In this document: one piece after another, positions 43,038 through 53,545 of the stretch
Numbering within the stretch: the first letter of the stretch is position 1
Layout of the letters: the number at the start of each line of letters is the position of its first letter
Source of the DNA: Bicyclus anynana
Lineage: Eukaryota > Arthropoda > Insecta > Lepidoptera > Nymphalidae
Assembly (NCBI RefSeq): GCF_947172395.1
Contig: NC_069104.1
Location: 10,319,355-10,383,354, forward strand
Length of the DNA stretch: 64,000 nt
Reading direction: 5' to 3'
The notes under the pieces: model-generated
What the model saw: only the letters and a program-made list of their open reading frames with translations
Databases searched by the model: none
Told to the model about the DNA's origin: nothing
Program-made: the position numbers and the translations under genes

Positions 43038-43082
43038 TCGATTCAGCTACAGCTAGGCGACGCCTCGCTGTAGCTGAATCGA
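43038..43082. repeat. Perfect 16-bp hairpin beside the minisatellite
   Basis: TCGATTCAGCTACAGC at 43038-43053 and its exact complement at 43067-43082, with a 13-bp GC-rich loop. Confidence 0.92.
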
Positions 43083-43087
43083 CTCGA

Positions 43088-43445
43088 TGACTCGCCGTCA
43101 GCGTGCTTACAACTAGCCATAAGCGTGCTCACAACTCGCCGTCAGCCCACTCACAACTTGTCGTCAGCGTGCTTACAACTAGCCATAAGCGTGCTCACAA
43201 CTCGCCGTCAGCGTGCTTACAACTCGCCCTCAGCGTGGTTACAATTACTCGCCATCAGCATGCTTACAACTCGCCCTCAGCGTGGTTACAATTACTCGCC
43301 ATCAGCATGCTTACAACTCGCCGTCAGCGCGCTTACAATTACTCGCCATCAGCATGCTTACAACTTGCCGTCAGCGTGCTTACAACTCGCCGTCAGCGTG
43401 CTTACAACCGCCATCAGCATGCTTACAACTCGCCGTCAGCATATT
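43088..43445 (+). repeat. Minisatellite, 22- and 25-bp units
   Basis: About 15 units of the type CGCCGTCAGCGTGCTTACAACT. Some are extended by 3 bp (caattact joins), and sub-variants (CCATCAGCATGC; CCCTCAGCGTGG) alternate in a higher-order pattern. Because 22 is not a multiple of three, all + frames read through as similar peptides (LTTRRQRAYN-like); these are by-products and not a gene. Confidence 0.92.
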
Positions 43446-44102
43446 TATGTCTCTGTATGGTAAAGCCCGTGGAGATTTTTGGGTAGGTATTTGAAGCAAG
43501 TTGAAAATTTGTTATGTACCTCTCCTATGCTACTCTAACACACACTAAAAATCTTGGATAAATCAATGAAAAGATGTTAAATTAATTTTTAAGTTAAGTT
43601 AATTAAGTTAATTTTTTTCTAGTACAAAAAATCCCAATAACGTATTTTTTTGTTTGCCTGACCCTGGATTCGAATCCTGGACCTCATTGTCCGTAGTTGA
43701 ACCGGCTAGCCACGGGAGCAATGAGGCAGTGTAAATATTATTATTCTAGAACACAAAGTTGTTTAATTAGAAATCGATTTTCCGTCACGTAAACGTAATC
43801 TTTGAGATTTTCCGAGTCCTACATAACAGGCCACAAGCAAAGGCATTGTGTAAGGAAAGCTTCGCGTCATGACAGCTTAATTTGCTGATAAGCTTTTAAA
43901 AGATTGCCTTTTACGTACTTTGATTACTTTGGGATCGTGATATTTTGTTTACGATACTTATTCAGGTACAGTAGATACAGACTACAATGGTCTTTACGAA
44001 TGTAGGTACCTACTTTTTTCCTAAATGAAATATGAATGGTTATACCAACCATATTTAAAAAAAACTGGCAAATCTATGATTTTTATATGTGTTCGTGATA
44101 GA
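43446..44102. other. Mostly unassigned DNA; tRNA-like word at 43668-43735
   Basis: On minus, 43668-43735 reads 'cctcattgctcccgtggctag' and 'aggattcgaatccagggtc', a tRNA-derived head like those of the SINEs. No body follows. The rest is AT-rich and unassigned. Confidence 0.4.
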
Positions 44103-44156
44103 CCATGATTTTACCTGCGTAAGTGTATCTACACTTACCATAAGGTAAAATCATGG
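44103..44156. repeat. Nested perfect inverted repeats
   Basis: Outer arms CCATGATTTTACCT (44103-44116) and AGGTAAAATCATGG (44143-44156) enclose an inner palindrome GTAAGTGTA-TC-TACACTTAC (44119-44138). All arms are exact. Confidence 0.92.
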
Positions 44157-44383
44157 CAATGGGCAGGCCATATAGCTCGAAGAGAAGATAGATTGGGGTC
44201 CCAAGGTGCTGGAATGGCGATCACGCACTGGAAAGCGCAGTGTTGGTCGACCCTCAAGACCTCAAGCGGGTTAAAGGCTGCCGCTGGATGCTGGCGGTTC
44301 GAGACCGTTGTACTTGGAGTTCCATGCAAGAGGCATATGTCCAGCAGTGGACGTCCATCGGCTGATAATGATGATGATGATGA
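44150..44383 (+). mobile_element. RTE-clade LINE 3' end
   Basis: 'tggcaatgggcaggccatat', 'gctggaatggcgatcacgc', 'agcgcagtgttggtcgaccc', 'cagtggacgtccatcggctg' and a GATGATGATGATGA tail. The coding part is broken. Confidence 0.8.
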
Positions 44384-44554
44384 GGGGTTTTTAACTTTTC
44401 GCCGAAGTTCGAAGCTTTGAGTTTTCGCCAAAAGTAAATATATGCCAATGTGTCTCGTGGCTCGGTAATAGATAATAATAATAATAAAGTCTTTATTTAC
44501 TTCATACATTGATACAGTTATACAATTTTAATAGAATTTTCTTTTTACATTATG

Positions 44555-44990
44555 TATGAATCCCATTGTCTTGGGTATAGGCCTCCTCCAGCAGTATCCA
44601 TTCTCCTCTGTCTCGTCCTGACTTCATCCAACCCTTACTAGCCACTTGGGCAATGTCATCAGTCCAGCGCTTCTGGGGTCTGCCAACTCTGCTTTTACCT
44701 AGTGGACCCTGCTATTGAGTGACGGTAAGTGTCCACCTGTCGTCTTTCAAGCGCGATACATGTCCTGCCCATTGCCATTTTTGTTTCAAGGCATGTTTGA
44801 AGGCATCTGTAACTCCGGTTCTTTCTTTGATCATTTCATGTCTGACTTTATGGATCTTTTTCAATTTCAGCATACTGCGTTCCATTGATTGCCCTCTGAC
44901 ATGACCTTACTTTGCCTTTGGTTTTGTTATCAAACACCCATGTTTGGCTGCCAAATGTTATAATATGGCAATAGATAGTCTAATTTAACT
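44555..44990 (-). mobile_element. RTE-clade LINE 3' end, a second subfamily
   Basis: Conceptual minus-strand words: 'KIHKVRHEMIKERTGVTDA', 'KQKWQWAG' and 'RVGRPQKRWTDDIAQV', with stops between. This is the RTE C-terminal layout but clearly different in sequence from the GAT-tailed copies. It ends near 'ataggcctcctccagcag' at 44580. The element is dead. Confidence 0.65.
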
Positions 44991-46413
44991 TCAAATAGCT
45001 GTGAATTTGGTTCATCATTCTTCTCGATCATTAATAATTAAATGGAAGCAAATCACAAAATTAGTCAGCACTTTTGTGTGGTGTACAAAAATGTTCGCTC
45101 CGTGAATTTTCCTCATCGCACCATCGAAAATCTTACAGAAAATCAGTGAGTTTATTTGCTCTGTCTCCCATCCCGTATATTTGTCAGTATATCTGTCCCA
45201 TGACAGATGGAGGGTCTCACAAACATTATTACTGGGAATGTCAACAATCAGCTCGCGCGAACACTCGCGCTGGGAAATTATTATTATGTTTGATAATAAT
45301 ACACGGTGCAAATATAGACGGGTCTTTTTGAAGGGTAGGACATTTTTTCCTGTGTTTAATTTTGGTAAAACAAAACCTGCAGCTTTTTCATATACCCACG
45401 AAATTTATCATAATCACTCAATCAGTTATATTAGTAAACAGCTGTTTTGAGTGTGAAACAGTGAGATTGTCAGGGGCTAACTTGTAAAGAATAAAAAAAA
45501 CGTTTTCGAATATTATTTTTATACGAATAGTACGTTCATGATTTTGAAGTCAGTTGTATTTGTTTAAGAAAAAATAATAATAGTATTATAAATAGCCAGA
45601 TGTAGTAATATTAAGTGAAATATTGCTTATATCAGAGAACCCTGCTCAAAGCATGCATGGAATGCAATTTTGAAACGCAAATTAATTTAAAAAACTTCAT
45701 AAAACAATACATAAATAATAAGTGTACGGACCCTCGTCTATACTATAAGGTAAGCTAATCACTGGCTCATTATTACACTGGTATGGCAAGCAGACCACCC
45801 CGGTCAAGCGCCGGTGACAGACTGTCCCATTGCCCCCACTACCAATGTACATGAGATAGTGTGTGTAGTGTTGTAGGTAAATATTTAGTATACACAAACA
45901 CTACAATAAGTATGGTTGGTAGACGTTAATTTATTTAACAGGGACTTCTATCGATCTGCTTGACTCTAGAGTAATTCCAAGGTACTTCCTTACAGACAAT
46001 GCTATAACGGACAAGTCAAGCATGTTCAAACAGGAAACCCTGACTGGACGCTTCTGCAATTTAGCGATATGCGGGTACATTACATAATCTGTGAAGAGTG
46101 CAAAGTTGTTAAATGCAGCGGTTGCAGCGTTTTAACGTTACTATTTTCTTATTTCAAAAGCTTTGTTACTAAGTTCTTTTAATAATTGACGTCTTCGTCT
46201 TAAGTAACCTAAATTATTTCATTGTCATTGTTAATTAGGGTACAATGGGACTGACATGTTATTTATAATAAAAGTCCCTTAAAACTTATAGATTAAAAAA
46301 AAAAACCTAAATTAAAGTTAAAAAGCTTAGCTTTGTATATGTTCAAGTTTTCCAAGGAACATAACTATCGATATATAATTATCTATATATATCTATTTAT
46401 TTATCAAATATCT
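44991..46413. other. Mostly unassigned DNA; SINE B tail at 45461-45500
   Basis: 45461-45500 has 'gtgagattgtcaggggctaac' and an A8 tail, the last 40 bp of a SINE B. It is followed by 'agtacgttcatgattttgaag', similar to the palindrome-repeat end. 45040-45310 is open on both strands for 85-98 codons but has no domain. No exon supported. Confidence 0.4.
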
Positions 46414-46871
46414 TCTATACTCATAATAAAACTGGTCAAATTCCACATTTATTCGCAATTTGAGATTTTACTTATTTGTAACAATTGTAACACCAAACGT
46501 TACCGTGGCATAGAATACTACTAGCGCCATCTAGAATCTATACTTATAATACGAATTCTGTACATTTTGTAAATTCTGTCTGTCAGTCTGTTCGTGTTTT
46601 TTTTGTTATTCGGGCATCACGCTGAAACTACTGAATGAACTCAAATGAAACTTGACACGGTTTAGAAGAGGGTGAAATAGGGGTTGAGAGTTTGTATGGA
46701 AGGTCCTTTATTTTTAGAGTTACAGTTTTAAAAATTTGCTCATAATTCATAAAAAAATACGAAATATAATAGAGTTCAAAATTTTTTTTAATTCAAACTC
46801 TAAAATGGTGAAATAGGGCTTGAAAGTTTACTTTAATTTTCCACGCGGACGAAGTCGCGGGCGTCCGCTAG
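46414..46871 (+). mobile_element. Helitron, family H4, copy 1
   Basis: Starts TCTATACTCATAATAAAAC and ends 'cacgcggacgaagtcgcggg', 'cgtccgCTAG', followed by host T. It shares its whole order with 48830-49420: 'ttcgcaatttgagattttact', 'aacgttacc', 'actagcgccatctagaatc', 'gttattcgggcatcacgctg', 'gaaatagggcttgaaagttt'. It lacks about 130 bp present in the other copy. Confidence 0.8.
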
Positions 46872-47168
46872 TATACTAATATATAGTGATATCTAAAATC
46901 GAATACTTTCATAGTGGTGCTAACAATAGTTAAAAGAAATTTAAAGTAAACAAATTACAAAGATACGGTCTAATGAACTAAATGTTGCAATTTTATAAAG
47001 CTTTATTTGTTAACTAAATTAAAAAAAATCTGTTTTAACCAAGATTTTAATTCAATCTAAATAAACCTTTAAATTCCACCACAAAGAAACATACGCATAG
47101 GTACCTATACGAGCAGCATTACAACTTCTTTTCTTAAAAATATATTAATTATTATTTATTAGTTATAA

Positions 47169-47219
47169 GTTATTTGTGAGTGTCATAGAATAAAATAGCC
47201 TATGACACTCACAAATAAC
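47169..47219. repeat. Perfect 20-bp foldback made of Helitron H3 sequence
   Basis: GTTATTTGTGAGTGTCATAG (47169-47188) and its exact complement (47200-47219), with an 11-bp loop. The right arm and what follows (tgactttctagttgtaaaataattt) match the H3 interior at 8220-8262 and 52445-52490, so half of the hairpin is an extra inverted piece of H3. Confidence 0.85.
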
Positions 47220-47445
47220 GTGACTTTCTAGTTGTAAAATAATTTTAATATTGTAAAACTTTACCTTGCACCTTTTACCTCGCAACGACCCCACAAACTT
47301 AACCTCTTTACATTATTAGTGTAAATTAGTTACGACTAAAAAGTACTAATAATATTTTCTAAACTTATACTGCAGATGGACAGACGGATAAACTGACAAG
47401 CATACACTATAATAGATTCTAATTGACTCATAATTAACAACACTT

Positions 47446-47663
47446 AATCGGCTCACTGTTGAGCACGAGTCTTCTCTCAGAATGAGCCTTAGTCCACCAC
47501 GCTGGCCTAATTAAGCAGGATTAGCAGACTTCACACACACGTTTTCCGTTTAAGACACGTGATAATTTCTTAAAATGCACACAAATGAAATGTTGGAGGT
47601 GCCCCGGATCGGATTCAAACCTACACCCTCCGAATCGAAGACTCACTGGGCTATCACGTCTCG
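47446..47663 (-). mobile_element. SINE family A, with target duplication
   Basis: Family order from 'cggctcactgttgagcacgag' to 'actgggctatcacgtctc', with deletions in the body. TTCTAATTGACT occurs at 47417-47428 and 47669-47680, a 12-bp target duplication. Confidence 0.8.
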
Positions 47664-47680
47664 TCATGTTCTAATTGACT

Positions 47681-48228
47681 ACGGAACCCAAAAAGAGTAA
47701 CGTACCCTCAAAAATATAGCATATTATCATTGGCTTTATTACATGGTCCAATAAATTTTGAGATAGACCATCCCTGACCCGTTTTATTGTACCTCTAACC
47801 GCGGGAGGATTTTATTAAAAAAGTTCGCAGTAATTTTTGAGAGGGACCTCAAAATAAATTAACTTCATCTCCAGTCTTGTCGTTAGCACAAAAATTAACG
47901 GAAATTTATTCCTCATTATATCGTAATCTATAACAACGGTGGGCATCGATGGACCTTATTACCTATTACATAGAGGCTATATTTAATTGATTAAACGAGT
48001 TCTAAACAACGTTCCTATTTTAAGTAGCAAACAATATGATGAAAAGATAAACCATCAATCATTTTGAAAATGGAATTCGTGTTCTTAGAAAAATTATCAT
48101 GAAAATGCTTCCAGGAAAAGTGATTTTGTTTTTTTACGTATATTTTAATTATTAACAATACTCGTACTAACCTATGTAACTCTTTAACCTTATTAAACTC
48201 CTTTAATTGAAACCCCAAATTATATACA
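47681..48228. other. Repeat F fragment then unassigned DNA
   Basis: 'gactacggaacccaaaaagag' near 47677 is a word typical of the dispersed repeat F. The remainder is AT-rich with no exon. Confidence 0.35.
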
Positions 48229-48408
48229 ACTGGCTGACCCGCACCCGCGTGGTTCTCGTTCCCGTAGGAACAGGGGATAATATATAGCCTTACTCGATTA
48301 ATGGGCTATCTAACACTGAAATAATTTTTCAAATCGGACCAGAGTTCCTGAGATTAGCGCGTTCAATCAAACAAACAAACTCTTCAGCTTTTATATATTA
48401 GTTAAGAT
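48229..48408 (-). mobile_element. Helitron H1, damaged end
   Basis: The CTAG end has changed to 'actggctgacccgc', with the hairpin lost. The body is normal (ccgtaggaacaggggataat; gggctatctaacactgaa), and the start is 'ttatatattagttaaga'. Confidence 0.7.
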
Positions 48409-48829
48409 TAAACTGTCTACCATCAAAATTGTTCTAAACTTATGAATCAAAATTATTTTCCTCATTTTTAACCGACTTCAAATTGAGGAGGTTCTCATTT
48501 CGTATCTAAGTTTTTTGTATGTATGTTATTAATTTGTTTGTTGATAAACATTGCACTTCGAGTATGGCTTTAGTATATGCATTTGGCCTCAATCACGCGA
48601 AATGGTAAGTATAGCTGCTACCTACGGTGGAAGACACATTTCTAACAGGTGCCTGTTTACTCAACACTCATGTAGTTAGTAAGGAAAACGGAAGCTGAAA
48701 ACCATTCTAAATATTAACTTCGAACTTATATAACTAAAAACCGGACAAGTGTGTGTTGGGCCACGCGCAATGTAAGGTTCCTATTATATTATGAAATATA
48801 ATATAATAGGAAATACATATATATCTATA
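48409..48829. other. Unassigned; repeat F word and small hairpin
   Basis: 'accggacaagtgtgtgttgg' at 48741 is a diverged repeat F word. CCTATTATATT / AATATAATAGG (48780-48810) is an 11-bp perfect hairpin just before the H4 Helitron. Confidence 0.45.
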
Positions 48830-49420
48830 TCTATTCTTATAATAAATCTGGTCGAATTCTATACATATATTCGCAATTTGAGATTTTACTTATACCATTT
48901 GTAACATCAAACGTTACCTTGGCATAGAGTACTACTAGCGCCATCTAGAATCTATACTTATAATATTTTGTATTGTGTACATTTTGTACATTGAAGATAT
49001 TTTAAAATTTTTAGTTAGGGGGACATTATATAATCAACACTGAAGCTAAAAATATTTTTTTTTTATTTTTTGTCTGTCTGTCTGTTTTTTGTTATTCGGG
49101 CATCACGCTGAAACTACTGAATGAATTAAAATGAAACTTGGCAATAGTTTAAGACCATAATACGGAGAAGGTTATAGAATACTTTTTATTGCGAAAATAA
49201 AATAAGAAGGGGGTGAAATAGGGGTTGAAAGTTTGTATGGAAAGACCTTTTAAGAAAAATAGAAAGAGTTGCAGTTTTAAAAATTTGTTCATAAATCATA
49301 AAAAAAATACGAAATATGATGGGATTCAAAAAAATTTAAAATTCTAACGCTATAGTGGTGAAATAGGGCTTTAAAGTTTACATTAATTTCCTCGCGGACG
49401 AAGTCGCAAGTGTCCGCTAG
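48830..49420 (+). mobile_element. Helitron, family H4, copy 2
   Basis: Starts TCTATTCTTATAATAAATC and ends 'tcgcggacgaagtcgcaag', 'tgtccgCTAG|T'. It is the fuller copy (591 bp), with 'agggggacattatataatcaa' and a CTGT-repeat (gtctgtctgtctg) that copy 1 partly lacks. No coding region. Confidence 0.8.
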
Positions 49421-50352
49421 TATTATATTATTATCGGTACCTCACACTGTGGGATAGACGAGAAAAAAATAGTAGGTTTTTTTTTACTACTTTATAGACG
49501 TACTTATTATCCCCAAATTAACTCAATATACATGCTCAATTTCAGCTTTCTAGTTTTAACAGACGATGAGTTATTTCTAACAACTTTAACGAACGAACGA
49601 TTAATATTTTAGAAACGGATCTCTAAATCAAAAAATTGTGTATCCAGACCCACCATATTTTAACAATCTATCCAACTATATGAGATAAACGAGTGAAATA
49701 AAGTTTATCCTCCAAAATATTTTTTTACATGATTTGTAAATTTTTTTACTTTAGTTTTTCGGAAATTACAGCTTTCTAAGCCTCTGTGCTAAGCCGCGGA
49801 CGGACGGACTCGGCGAAACTGTATCTTGCTGACTACGGAACCCTAAAACCTGTCAACTCTCAGAACTGACATTTTCGTAATATAGAACTGACATTTACGA
49901 TATCAGTGTATATGTGGTTACCTGAGTGACGTCACTTAAAACTCTTACGTCACGCTCGCGGTGTCAATTGTCTATTGAATCATGATAAGGGTTGACATGT
50001 GAATGGCACGGTGTTATCGTATTTTTTATATTCGGGCCACTTTTTTTGCGCACCTTACAAAATTACTTTTCAGCGAAAGTCGCTAAGTCGGTTGTTCGGG
50101 GAAGTTTTTATTTTTATCTACTAGACAACCTTCAGGCTTGAAAGAATTTCGTCTACCCACTTGCTAAACTACTACAAACTACTGTAAAAACTTGTTGTCT
50201 GTAGGTACCAATATACTGGGCTAACTTTTATCTTGGTGGCTTTTTTCATTTGTATGTATTTACTAATAATGGAATGAGAAACATGAAATGTTTTGTCAAT
50301 TATTGAACAATCTATGCTAAATATATTTTTGTTTGTTGGTAACGTTACGTTT
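49421..50352. other. Repeat F fragment (49640-49853) and unassigned DNA
   Basis: 'gccgcggacggacggactcgg', 'gaaactgtatcttgctgact' and 'acggaaccctaaaa' form a repeat F tail at 49790-49853. Downstream DNA to 50350 has no exon. Confidence 0.45.
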
Positions 50353-50475
50353 ACGTTTCACCCCGAAACCGGAGCATCCTCAACTCTACAACGTGCAATT
50401 GCACGTTGTAGAGTTGAGGATGCTCCTCAACATCTCCTGAAAAGTCAACATCTCCTGAGGATGGGGTGAAACGTA
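50353..50475. mobile_element. Foldback element with a 56-bp perfect palindrome
   Basis: Outer inverted words ACGTTTCACCCC and GGGGTGAAACGT (about 50353 and 50462) enclose 50371-50426. There GGAGCATCCTCAACTCTACA and the rest form an exact palindrome of 56 bp centred at 50398/50399. 'caacatctcctga' occurs twice after it. Words such as 'gaggatgctcc' and 'ggggtgaaacgt' belong to a common lepidopteran repeat. Confidence 0.8.
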
Positions 50476-50546
50476 CGTAGAGAGTATTTTGTCGGACCTG
50501 GATGACGTTGTCGCAGCTTTTCGCGGATGATAGCAAAATGAATAAA

Positions 50547-50740
50547 TCTATACTAATATTATAAAGCTGAAGAGTTTGTTTGTTTGATTGAACGCGCTAA
50601 TCTCAGGAACTACTGGTCCGATTTGATAAATTATTTCAGTGTTAGATAGCCCATTTATCGAGAATAGCTATAGGCTATGTATTATCCCTGTATTCCTACG
50701 GGAACGATCCACGCGGGTGAAACCGCGCGGCGTCAGCTAG
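50547..50740 (+). mobile_element. Non-autonomous Helitron, family H1, intact termini
   Basis: TCTATACTAATATTATAAAGC at the start, 'gaaaccgcgcggcgtcagCTAG' at the end (CCGCGCGG hairpin), between A and T. This is the best-preserved H1 reference copy in the window, 194 bp. Confidence 0.88.
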
Positions 50741-51242
50741 TCATTTTATAAGTATGTAATGTTGTCTCATATTGATGGCTGCAGGAGGTTGTTATGAACT
50801 TTCCTTGCGTAGACAAAGTCGAGGAAGTCTGCTAGATCGACAATTATTAAATTACCGTGTACTGTATGCAAATACACGTCATAACATCGACCCGTGCTTA
50901 TACACCGTAAATAGATTAAAACTTTTATCGTATGCGTAAATTGAAATTTATTATAGGATCCAGTGAATAAATAACCCGCGAGATTACAATTTCATAGTTT
51001 ATTTCGACAACAAAATGTCAGAACAAGTTAATACAATATTCACGCGTTGCAGGTTCATCCGAAATCCGGCTTTTTGTGAAATTGACGCAATTTATTGAGT
51101 CACGATGCCGTGAATTAGTTAAAAAAATTAATTTAGGGCTTGTTTTTTTACACTAATTTGGAAGGTTCATTCGTCATCTATCCTTACAAAAAACTGTTCA
51201 AGGGATTGGCGTTTTCGTAATTTGTCCAGATAGAGAGAAGAG
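50741..51242. other. Unassigned DNA
   Basis: No repeat copy or exon recognised. Confidence 0.4.
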
Positions 51243-51417
51243 GGAAGCCTTGGCCGTGTCTAGTTACCACCCTACCGAGCAAGACGTACTGCCAAGCGAT
51301 TTAGCGTTCCGGTACGATGTCGTGTCCTGACAGTAGCCCGCTTCCATCTTAGATTGCATCATCACTTACCAACGGGTGAGATTGTAGTCAAGCGCTAACC
51401 TATAAAGAAAAAAAACG
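51243..51417 (+). mobile_element. SINE family B, truncated and internally deleted
   Basis: 'gaagccttggccgtgtctag', 'caagcgatttagcgttccgg', then a jump from 'gtgtc' to 'agcccgcttccatc', losing the 'cgaaaggagtgtgg' block. The 3' block and A-rich tail are present. Confidence 0.75.
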
Positions 51418-51819
51418 CAAATTAGCGCGTATATACGTGCTTGTCATAGACGTCAAGAATATTCATAGACGTGGCGAGCGCGCTAACTTAACAAATAGAT
51501 GTCTCACATGAATACATCGATTACTCTATAGCTCCTTCCTATGTATCGGAATCAGTAGAGCTTAGTTTAACCGCATAGCTAACTCGGTTAATTGCGGTCG
51601 ACTATCCTACCGGAAAATCGAAGGCTTTGTCTGTCTAGGCGGTCAAATGATTACTTCTGCCAAACACATTTTACATTGTATGTATGTTGTATTATTATTT
51701 TGACTAATGATTTGTTGTTTATCTTGCAATAAATTGTATAAATAAATTTGTTAATAATTTCATGCTATCAAATAATTTTAGTCTTTTTTTTTTGGAAATT
51801 TTCGTGCATGTTATCTATA
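51418..51819. other. Unassigned DNA
   Basis: No exon or repeat copy recognised; moderately GC-rich to 51640, then AT-rich. Confidence 0.4.
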
Positions 51820-51990
51820 TCTATACTAATATTATAAAGAGGTAAAGTTTGTAAGTTTGTAAGTTTGTCACATTTTTTAAATGGGGTAATCTTCGGAACT
51901 ACTGGTCCGATTTCAAAAATTCTTTCACCAGTAGAATGCTACATTATTGGGGAGTGCTATAGGCTATATTTTATATTAGTATGATATATA
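51820..51990 (+). mobile_element. Helitron H3-type 5' fragment
   Basis: Starts TCTATACTAATATTATAAAG with host A before it, then 'aggtaaagtttgtaagtttg' (with a small AAGTTTGT repeat) and 'actactggtccgatttcaaa'. It stops near 'attttatattagtatgata'. It parallels 8140-8240 and shows that H3 copies are composite. Confidence 0.6.
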
Positions 51991-52149
51991 TTCGCCGAGT
52001 TAACACAGTTTTTGTCATACAGGTCGGACCGAAAATCCTCTTAAGCAGACTTATTCGCATGCGCTGCCTTAACCATTGTGTAAAATTGAAATTAATGTAT
52101 GGAGGCTTTATGTATCTTTAAAAGTTCTACAAAAAAGTCTGCGACACCA

Positions 52150-53199
52150 TATATCTATCTTCTATATATTAGCAGATATAGTACCTTTTGTGTTTTAAAA
52201 ATTATAAATTTTATATACTTAGGTTTGCGTCATTATCTAACTTAAATCCTTATCAAAATAAATTATTTAATAACCACAAGGATATTATGGAGATAAGATT
52301 TGCCCTTTATAGTATGTTAATTAGTTAAATAGTTTCGGAGATAATACAAAATTTCTAAAAGACGCAGAAATTCCGCTACATGACGCCCCGCGCTTTCAAT
52401 TACGTAGTTCCCGTTCCTGTGTGAATATGGGAATCAAACATAGCCTATGACACTCGCAAATAACGTAGTTTCCTATTGGTAAAACAATCTTTCAAATCGA
52501 TCGAAGATTATAATTTTAGCATAGAAGTCTCTATTTTCCTTTGTCATCGCACCACGCTCATAGGGCTGGACCAATTTTGCTAAGGGTAGGGGTAAGCTAG
52601 GGAAGGTATAGGGTAGGGTAGGGTAGGATACAGGTAGGGTAGGGGTTGTGTAAGGGTAGGGTAGGGGTAAAGGTAGGGTAGGGGTAGGGTGGGGTAGGGC
52701 AGGGTAGGGGAGTGTATGCCTAGGTTAGGGGTAGGGTAGGGGTAGGGCCTACCCCTATCCTAGGGGTAGGGAAAGGGAAGATTACGGGTAGGGTAGGGAT
52801 AGGATACAGTTAGGGTACGGGTAGGGTAGGAGTAGGGTAGAGGTAGGAGATCGATACTGAAGCCTATTTTCTATTTTTTGTCTGTCTGTTTGCCTTTTTT
52901 TTGACCGGACATCACGCTGAAACTACAGAATGAATTGATACTTAAGACGATTTGAGACCATAATAGGTAGAAGGATAATAGAATACTTTTTGTCGCGAAA
53001 ACAAAATCAGAAATGGGTGAAGTAGGGGTAGAAAGTTTGTACGGAAAGTCCTTAATTTTTCTAGGTACATTTGTAAATGTAAAATGATAAGTGGACTATT
53101 TATTAGGTATAAGTTATAAAACTTGCAAAATATAATGTGAAATAGGGGTTGAAAGTTGACATCAATTTTTACGCGGACGAAGTCGCGGGCGTCCGCTAG
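52150..53199 (+). mobile_element. Helitron, family H3, second copy with GGTAGG array
   Basis: Same order as 7578-8509 on the other strand: 'aaatccttatcaaaataaat', 'ggatattatggagataaga', 'tgacactcgcaaataacg', 'accaattttgctaaggg', then the array, then an H4-like 3' part (ggacatcacgctgaaactac; gaaataggggttgaaagttg) and the end 'gaagtcgcgggcgtccgCTAG|T'. The H3 copy at 7578 lacks most of this H4-like part, so the two ends were recombined. Confidence 0.75.
52583..52849 (+). repeat. GGGTAGGGGTA-type minisatellite inside Helitron H3
   Basis: About 265 bp of GGTAGGG units with irregular register, starting and ending at the same Helitron positions as the 440-bp array at 7626-8065. A small internal inverted piece 'gggcctacccctatcctaggg' lies near 52745. 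Confidence 0.88.
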
Positions 53200-53200
53200 T

Positions 53201-53545
53201 TTATAATAAATCTGTAGAGAGGTCAATTTTGTACATGAAATATATTTCCAAAATAACTATCGGGGGTGATTAGTGACCGATACTGATGCCAATCATGCAC
53301 TCAGTTAAATGTTTGTCTGTCTGTCTGTATGTTCGCGACGCGACGGAGTTTAACGAAACTTGGTATAATTAATTATCCATACTCCTGGGCAAGTTATGGT
53401 GTACTTTTCATCACGCTACCATCAATAGAAGCAGAGCAGTGAAGGGAAATGTTGGGAAAACGGGAGAAGTAACTCCATTTTTACAGCGATACTACTGTAA
53501 GGGCTGGATTAAAGAGGTCTAAGGGCGGTCGAATTCGCGGGCTAG
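53201..53545 (+). mobile_element. Helitron-like element, family H5, abutting H3
   Basis: Starts 'ttataataaatctgtagagag' directly after the H3 CTAG and ends 'gaattcgcgggCTAG|T'. The 3' words 'gggctggattaaagaggtcta' match the H5 copy at 31431-31882. GTCTGTCTGTCTGT lies at 53313. A Helitron at the 3' end of another is a common tandem habit of the group. Confidence 0.65.

Noticed and set aside
43103..43494. Three overlapping open frames of 93-127 codons
   Set aside because: They lie in the 22/25-bp minisatellite. A repeat unit not divisible by three with few stop words keeps all frames open; the peptides are shifted copies of each other.
45040..45330. Overlapping open frames on both strands, possible gene
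   Set aside because: The frames overlap antisense to one another, have no domain, and begin next to a dead RTE tail; left as unassigned DNA.
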